This document shows positions 3,096 through 5,990 of a DNA stretch of 5,990 nt, one piece after another. The translations under genes and the position numbers were made by a program. The stretch comes from JAJDXO01 sp964620095 (GTDB lineage: Bacteria > Pseudomonadota > Alphaproteobacteria > Rhodospirillales > UBA2165), in NCBI GenBank assembly GCA_964620095.1, contig CAZUGT010000255.1, forward strand, positions 1 through 5,990, written 5' to 3'. Within the stretch, counting starts at the first letter, position 1. Every line of letters begins with the position of its first letter. The notes under the pieces were generated by a model, which ran no database searches, was not told the origin of the DNA, and saw only the letters and a list, made by a program, of their open reading frames with translations.

Positions 3096-5990
3096 CTAGC
3101 GCCTACCCGGGGCTTGGGCGTCGAGCACGATCCAGCGCACAGTGGTCGGCCGTCCGAGCGGGGAGAAGTCCGCGATGGGATTCCCGGAAACACGCAGCCA
3201 TACCAGCTTCTCCAAGTTGCCAAGCAACCGGATGTCATGCAACCGGTTGCCCACGAGGTCCAACCGCTTGAGCGATCGCGCGTCCCGGAGCGGGGCGGCG
3301 TCCGCCACCCGGTTGTTCCCCAGGTCGAGGTGCGCGAGTTTCTGCTGGCCCCAAAGCGGCCACAGGTCGGAGACATCATTGCCGTCCAGCAGCAGCACCT
3401 CGAGGTGGCGCAGTTCCGACAGCGGCCGCAGGTCCACCACGCGGTTCCCCGACAGGTCCAGCCGGCGCAGCGCCGTCAGCTGCGATAGCGGCCATATGTC
3501 GGAGACGGCATTGCCCGACAGGTCGAGTACGCGCAGGTGCTCGAGACTCCCGAGCGCGGTGATGTCGTCCAAGGCGTTGCCGCCGAGATCCAGCACCTCC
3601 AGGTCCGTTATGGCCGTCAGCGGCCATATATCGGAGACGGCGTTCCCCGACAGGTCGAGCACGCGCAGGTGCTCGAGACTCCCGAGCGCGGTGACGTCGC
3701 CCACGGCGTTGTCGCCGAGGTTCAGCATTTCCAAGTCTGCCATGGCCGTCAGCGGCCACAGGTCGACCAGGCCGCTCGACGGCAGGTGCAGCACCTCGAT
3801 CTTCTCGCCGACCGCTAAGCCGGCCGCCGGCATCGACTGCGCCGGCAACGCCGTCGCCGTTACGTGCCGTACGGGATGGCCGGTCAGCGCCGGCGCCGGA
3901 TTATGCGAGGCGTCCTGCAGCGGGTGCATCGGCGCCGGCAGGTAGCTTACCGAGACGCGCTCTTCGGGCTCGACGGGCCGTGACAGGGTCAGCACCGCCG
4001 CGCCGCCGGCCACGGCGACCGACTCGACCGGGACCGCGCCACTCGAAGAGCCCGCCGCGACCACGAAGTCGCCCGGCGCCGGCACCGAGCCGCCGTCCAG
4101 CGCCCGGTCGAAGCGCAGCGTCACAACCGCCCCGGCCGCCGTCGCGCTCTCAAGCGACATGCCCGAAGACGCCCCGCACGACACACCGACATCTTCCGAG
4201 TGCCGGCAGTTGTGCAGGCCCCAGCCGCTGAACGCGCAGTCGGCCAGCCGCGACTCACTGCCGTCGCAGCGCACGTCGTCCATCCAGATCGTCCCCGTCC
4301 CCGCGCCGAACGCCGCACGGGTGTGCGCTTGGCCGCCCGTGTAGCCGAGCTGCCGGCACACGACCTCAGCGTCATCCGAGACGAACCGGTCGTCGCACAC
4401 CGTGCCCCACTCGCCGTCGTGGTAGATCTCCACGCGGCCTTCCTGCTCCGTGCTGCCGTTGACCAGGCGCACGTCGCCCTCGGCAGCGCCATCGGCTGCC
4501 GCATCCGTGCGGCCGGACGCCACAGGCGACCAGTCGCCGGTGCCCTCGGAATTCGATGCCCGCACCCGCACCTGGTAGGCCGTGTCCGGCGACAGACCCT
4601 CGATCCTCTTCGTAGTGCCCGTGCCGGTGTGGTTCGCATCCGCCCAGTTGCCGCCCGTCTCGCGGTAGTGCACGTCGTAGCCCGTGATCGCCGAACCGTT
4701 GTCCGCCGGCGCCGTCCAGGATGCCTCGATCCACGTCTCCCCCACCGTCAGCGTCGGCGCCGAAGGGGCATCGGGCACTTCGACCGCCGCGTCCGTGCGC
4801 GCAGACGCCGACGGTGACCAGTCGCCGGCGCCCTCCGCATTCGACGCCCGCACCCGTACCTGATAGGCCGTATCCGGCGACAGACCCTCGATCCTCTTCG
4901 TGGTACCGGTGCCGGAGTGGTTCGCGTTGGTCCAGTTGCCTCCCGTCTCGCGGTAATGCACGTCGTAGCCCGTGATCGCCGCGCCGTTGTCGGCGGGCGC
5001 GGTCCACGACGCTTCCAGCCACGTCTCGCCAGCCGTCAGCGTCGGCGCCGACGGCGCGTCGGGCGCCTCCGCCGACGGCCCCTCGATCGTCGCCGTGGCC
5101 GGGGCCGACAGGGGACGGCCGTCCGGCGTACAGATCGCGGTCGCGGGCCCGCAGCCGCCGGTCGTCGCCGGCAGCCTGATCGTCACGTTGTCGTCGCCGG
5201 ACGGCCTGATCCGCAGTATCCACCGGTCGTACACGTTGGCAACGGCCCGGCGTCTGCCCGCGACGGCGCCGCCGGTCACCTGGAGGGCGTCCTTGATTGC
5301 GTCGTTCCTGTCGAACGACTCGCTGCCGTCGAACACCGCCTCGGAGAACGCGAGTTCGAGGGTGAACACGCTCGACCCGTCGTGGGCGTCCGGCGCGTTC
5401 CGGAACCAGGCGGTGAGTATCGCCACCGTCTCGTTGGTCACCGCGAGGTCCGTGAAGTCGGCGACCGCGTTGCCGTTCGCGTCGGCGAGCCGGTTGTCCG
5501 TGCCCGTGGTGGGCCTGGTGTAGCTCACCTTCACGCTTGCGTCGGTGGAGACTACGGCGGTCGCGAGGGTGAGGGTCAGTGCGGAGCCGCTGATCGTGGG
5601 TGAGCCGGTGAGTGCCACAGTCGTCTCCGAACCGCCCGACGGAGTCTTCTTCACGGTGAACGCGCCGTTGGCGAGGTTCGCGGCGGCGGCGAGGGCCTCG
5701 TTGAAGGCGATCACCAGGGTCGCGCCGTTCACCGTCGCGCCATTCGGCGTCGGCGCGGTGGTGTCGCCCGCGGCCCGCGTCACCACCACCGTATAGGTCT
5801 GGCTGGTCTCGCCGTCGCTCGCATTCACCTTGGCCTTGATCGTGTTCGCGCCGACGGCGAGGCCGACCTGGAAGCCCCGCGCATTGGCGTCGGCGTCGGT
5901 CAGGGCCGAGTCGGATCCGTCGAAATAGTCCAGCCTGGCGCGGCTGTCGCCCTTGGTCCCATCGATGGTGATCCGTTGCACCCCGTGGGG
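3096..5990 (-). CDS. Large multidomain surface-type protein: SwmB, Fn3, SRCR and leucine-rich repeats (5' partial)
   Basis: The frame is open from the right edge to TAG at 3096-3098; the true start lies outside. Residues are counted from the codon at 5979-5981 (961 codons, with three more upstream). In order: the end of a cadherin-like beta-sandwich domain (1-70, with GANTIKAKVNASDG and QTYTVVVTR); a SwmB-like domain (about 73-183, GATLVIAFNEAL, ending LADANGNAVADF); an uncharacterised beta domain (about 186-302) with C277 and C284; two Fn3 domains (308-396 and 404-492); an SRCR domain (about 503-602) with six cysteines; a second SwmB-like domain (about 608-707); and ten 22-residue leucine-rich repeats (about 727-947) with a short cap. 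Such proteins are exported and act in adhesion or recognition. Here that is inference, because the signal peptide would lie beyond the window. The end (DAQAPGRR) carries no LPXTG, PEP-CTERM or membrane anchor, so the protein may be secreted or held through its missing N-terminal part. It is strongly GC-rich, unlike the neighbouring genes. Confidence 0.85.
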   Translation of the reverse strand, partial: PHGVQRITIDGTKGDSRARLDYFDGSDSALTDADANARGFQVGLAVGANTIKAKVNASDGETSQTYTVVVTRAAGDTTAPTPNGATVNGATLVIAFNEALAAAANLANGAFTVKKTPSGGSETTVALTGSPTISGSALTLTLATAVVSTDASVKVSYTRPTTGTDNRLADANGNAVADFTDLAVTNETVAILTAWFRNAPDAHDGSSVFTLELAFSEAVFDGSESFDRNDAIKDALQVTGGAVAGRRRAVANVYDRWILRIRPSGDDNVTIRLPATTGGCGPATAICTPDGRPLSAPATATIEGPSAEAPDAPSAPTLTAGETWLEASWTAPADNGAAITGYDVHYRETGGNWTNANHSGTGTTKRIEGLSPDTAYQVRVRASNAEGAGDWSPSASARTDAAVEVPDAPSAPTLTVGETWIEASWTAPADNGSAITGYDVHYRETGGNWADANHTGTGTTKRIEGLSPDTAYQVRVRASNSEGTGDWSPVASGRTDAAADGAAEGDVRLVNGSTEQEGRVEIYHDGEWGTVCDDRFVSDDAEVVCRQLGYTGGQAHTRAAFGAGTGTIWMDDVRCDGSESRLADCAFSGWGLHNCRHSEDVGVSCGASSGMSLESATAAGAVVTLRFDRALDGGSVPAPGDFVVAAGSSSGAVPVESVAVAGGAAVLTLSRPVEPEERVSVSYLPAPMHPLQDASHNPAPALTGHPVRHVTATALPAQSMPAAGLAVGEKIEVLHLPSSGLVDLWPLTAMADLEMLNLGDNAVGDVTALGSLEHLRVLDLSGNAVSDIWPLTAITDLEVLDLGGNALDDITALGSLEHLRVLDLSGNAVSDIWPLSQLTALRRLDLSGNRVVDLRPLSELRHLEVLLLDGNDVSDLWPLWGQQKLAHLDLGNNRVADAAPLRDARSLKRLDLVGNRLHDIRLLGNLEKLVWLRVSGNPIADFSPLGRPTTVRWIVLDAQAPGRR
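3471..3734 (-). repeat. Tandem 132-bp repeat, each unit two leucine-rich repeats
   Basis: Residues 750-793 and 794-837 form two 44-residue units. Residues 764-788 and 808-832 are identical or nearly so (T-A-L-G-S-L-E-H, then LRVLDLSGNAVSDIWPL), and the DNA from about 3489 and from 3621 is almost the same for roughly 75 bases. The unit holds exactly two 22-residue repeats, so gain or loss of a unit would keep the reading frame and the solenoid intact. Confidence 0.85.
4176..4475 (-). other. SRCR (scavenger receptor cysteine-rich) domain within the large protein
   Basis: Residues 503-602 of the large protein carry the standard SRCR landmarks: VRLVNGS at the start, GRVEIYHDGEWGTVCDD, VVCRQLGY, IWMDDVRCDGSE, LADC, and a closing NCRHSEDVGVSC. 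The six cysteines are C529, C542, C572, C582, C592 and C602, matching the six-cysteine (group A) pattern that forms three disulfides. This implies folding outside the cytoplasm. In animals the domain binds proteins or microbial ligands; the ligand here is unknown. Confidence 0.88.
4485..5060 (-). repeat. Tandem 288-bp repeat encoding two near-identical Fn3 domains
   Basis: Residues 308-403 and 404-499 repeat with a period of 96 residues. Long blocks are identical, such as ITGYDVHYRETGGNW and TKRIEGLSPDTAYQVRVRAS, and the DNA is also highly similar with mainly silent changes. Each unit begins DAPSAPTLT and ends with WSP...RTDAA, a normal Fn3 module plus linker. Recent duplication or ongoing recombination between the units is the likely cause. 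Confidence 0.85.

Noticed and set aside
3471..3734. CRISPR-like regular repeats
   Set aside because: The repeats are coding leucine-rich repeats in frame with a 66/132-bp period, without unique spacers.
4372..5223. Long second minus-strand frame of 283 codons in the large gene
   Set aside because: It is an arginine- and glycine-rich out-of-frame shadow caused by high GC; the main frame carries clear Fn3 and SRCR domains.
4917..5603. Plus-strand frame of 228 codons
   Set aside because: Extremely rich in arginine, valine and glycine with no recognisable motif; antisense shadow of the GC-rich gene.

Overview
The window looks like an accessory stretch of a GC-rich bacterial chromosome. Nothing fixes the species. 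The insertion-sequence type and gene families suit a proteobacterium, and the large repeat-domain protein is of a kind common in marine and host-associated bacteria; both points are inference. Base composition is mosaic: the large gene at the right is strongly GC-rich, while the genes at about 142-911 and 2074-2903 are visibly more AT-rich and look acquired.

Left to right: (1) bases 1-141 are the right end of an IS3-family insertion sequence, holding the last 33 codons of its transposase and a terminal inverted repeat. (2) A minus-strand gene of unknown function (66-911) runs into that element, so its last 24 codons and stop codon are IS sequence. (3) A complete minus-strand SAM-dependent methyltransferase (1086-1838) resembles trans-aconitate methyltransferase. 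(4) The 235-bp divergent gap before the next gene carries a good promoter (1974-2002) and a strong intrinsic terminator (2019-2061), both on the plus strand. (5) A NYN-domain (PIN-like) predicted ribonuclease (2074-2709, plus) starts at TTG only 12 bases after the terminator and has no visible ribosome binding site. A doubtful small ORF overlaps its end. (6) At 2946-3018 lies a diverged second copy of the methyltransferase 3' end, a gene relic. (7) From 3096 to the right edge runs the 3' part of a very large minus-strand gene. It encodes, in order, a cadherin-like beta-sandwich end, a SwmB-like domain, an uncharacterised beta domain, two near-identical Fn3 domains, an SRCR domain, a second SwmB-like domain and ten leucine-rich repeats.

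The genes do not form an evident pathway. The most interesting points are the short promoter-terminator unit placed directly before the NYN ribonuclease, the paired methyltransferase 3' ends that bracket the methyltransferase/NYN segment as direct repeats, and the eukaryote-like SRCR domain inside the surface-type protein. I found no tRNA, rRNA, CRISPR array or complete mobile element, and no clearly new multi-gene system.
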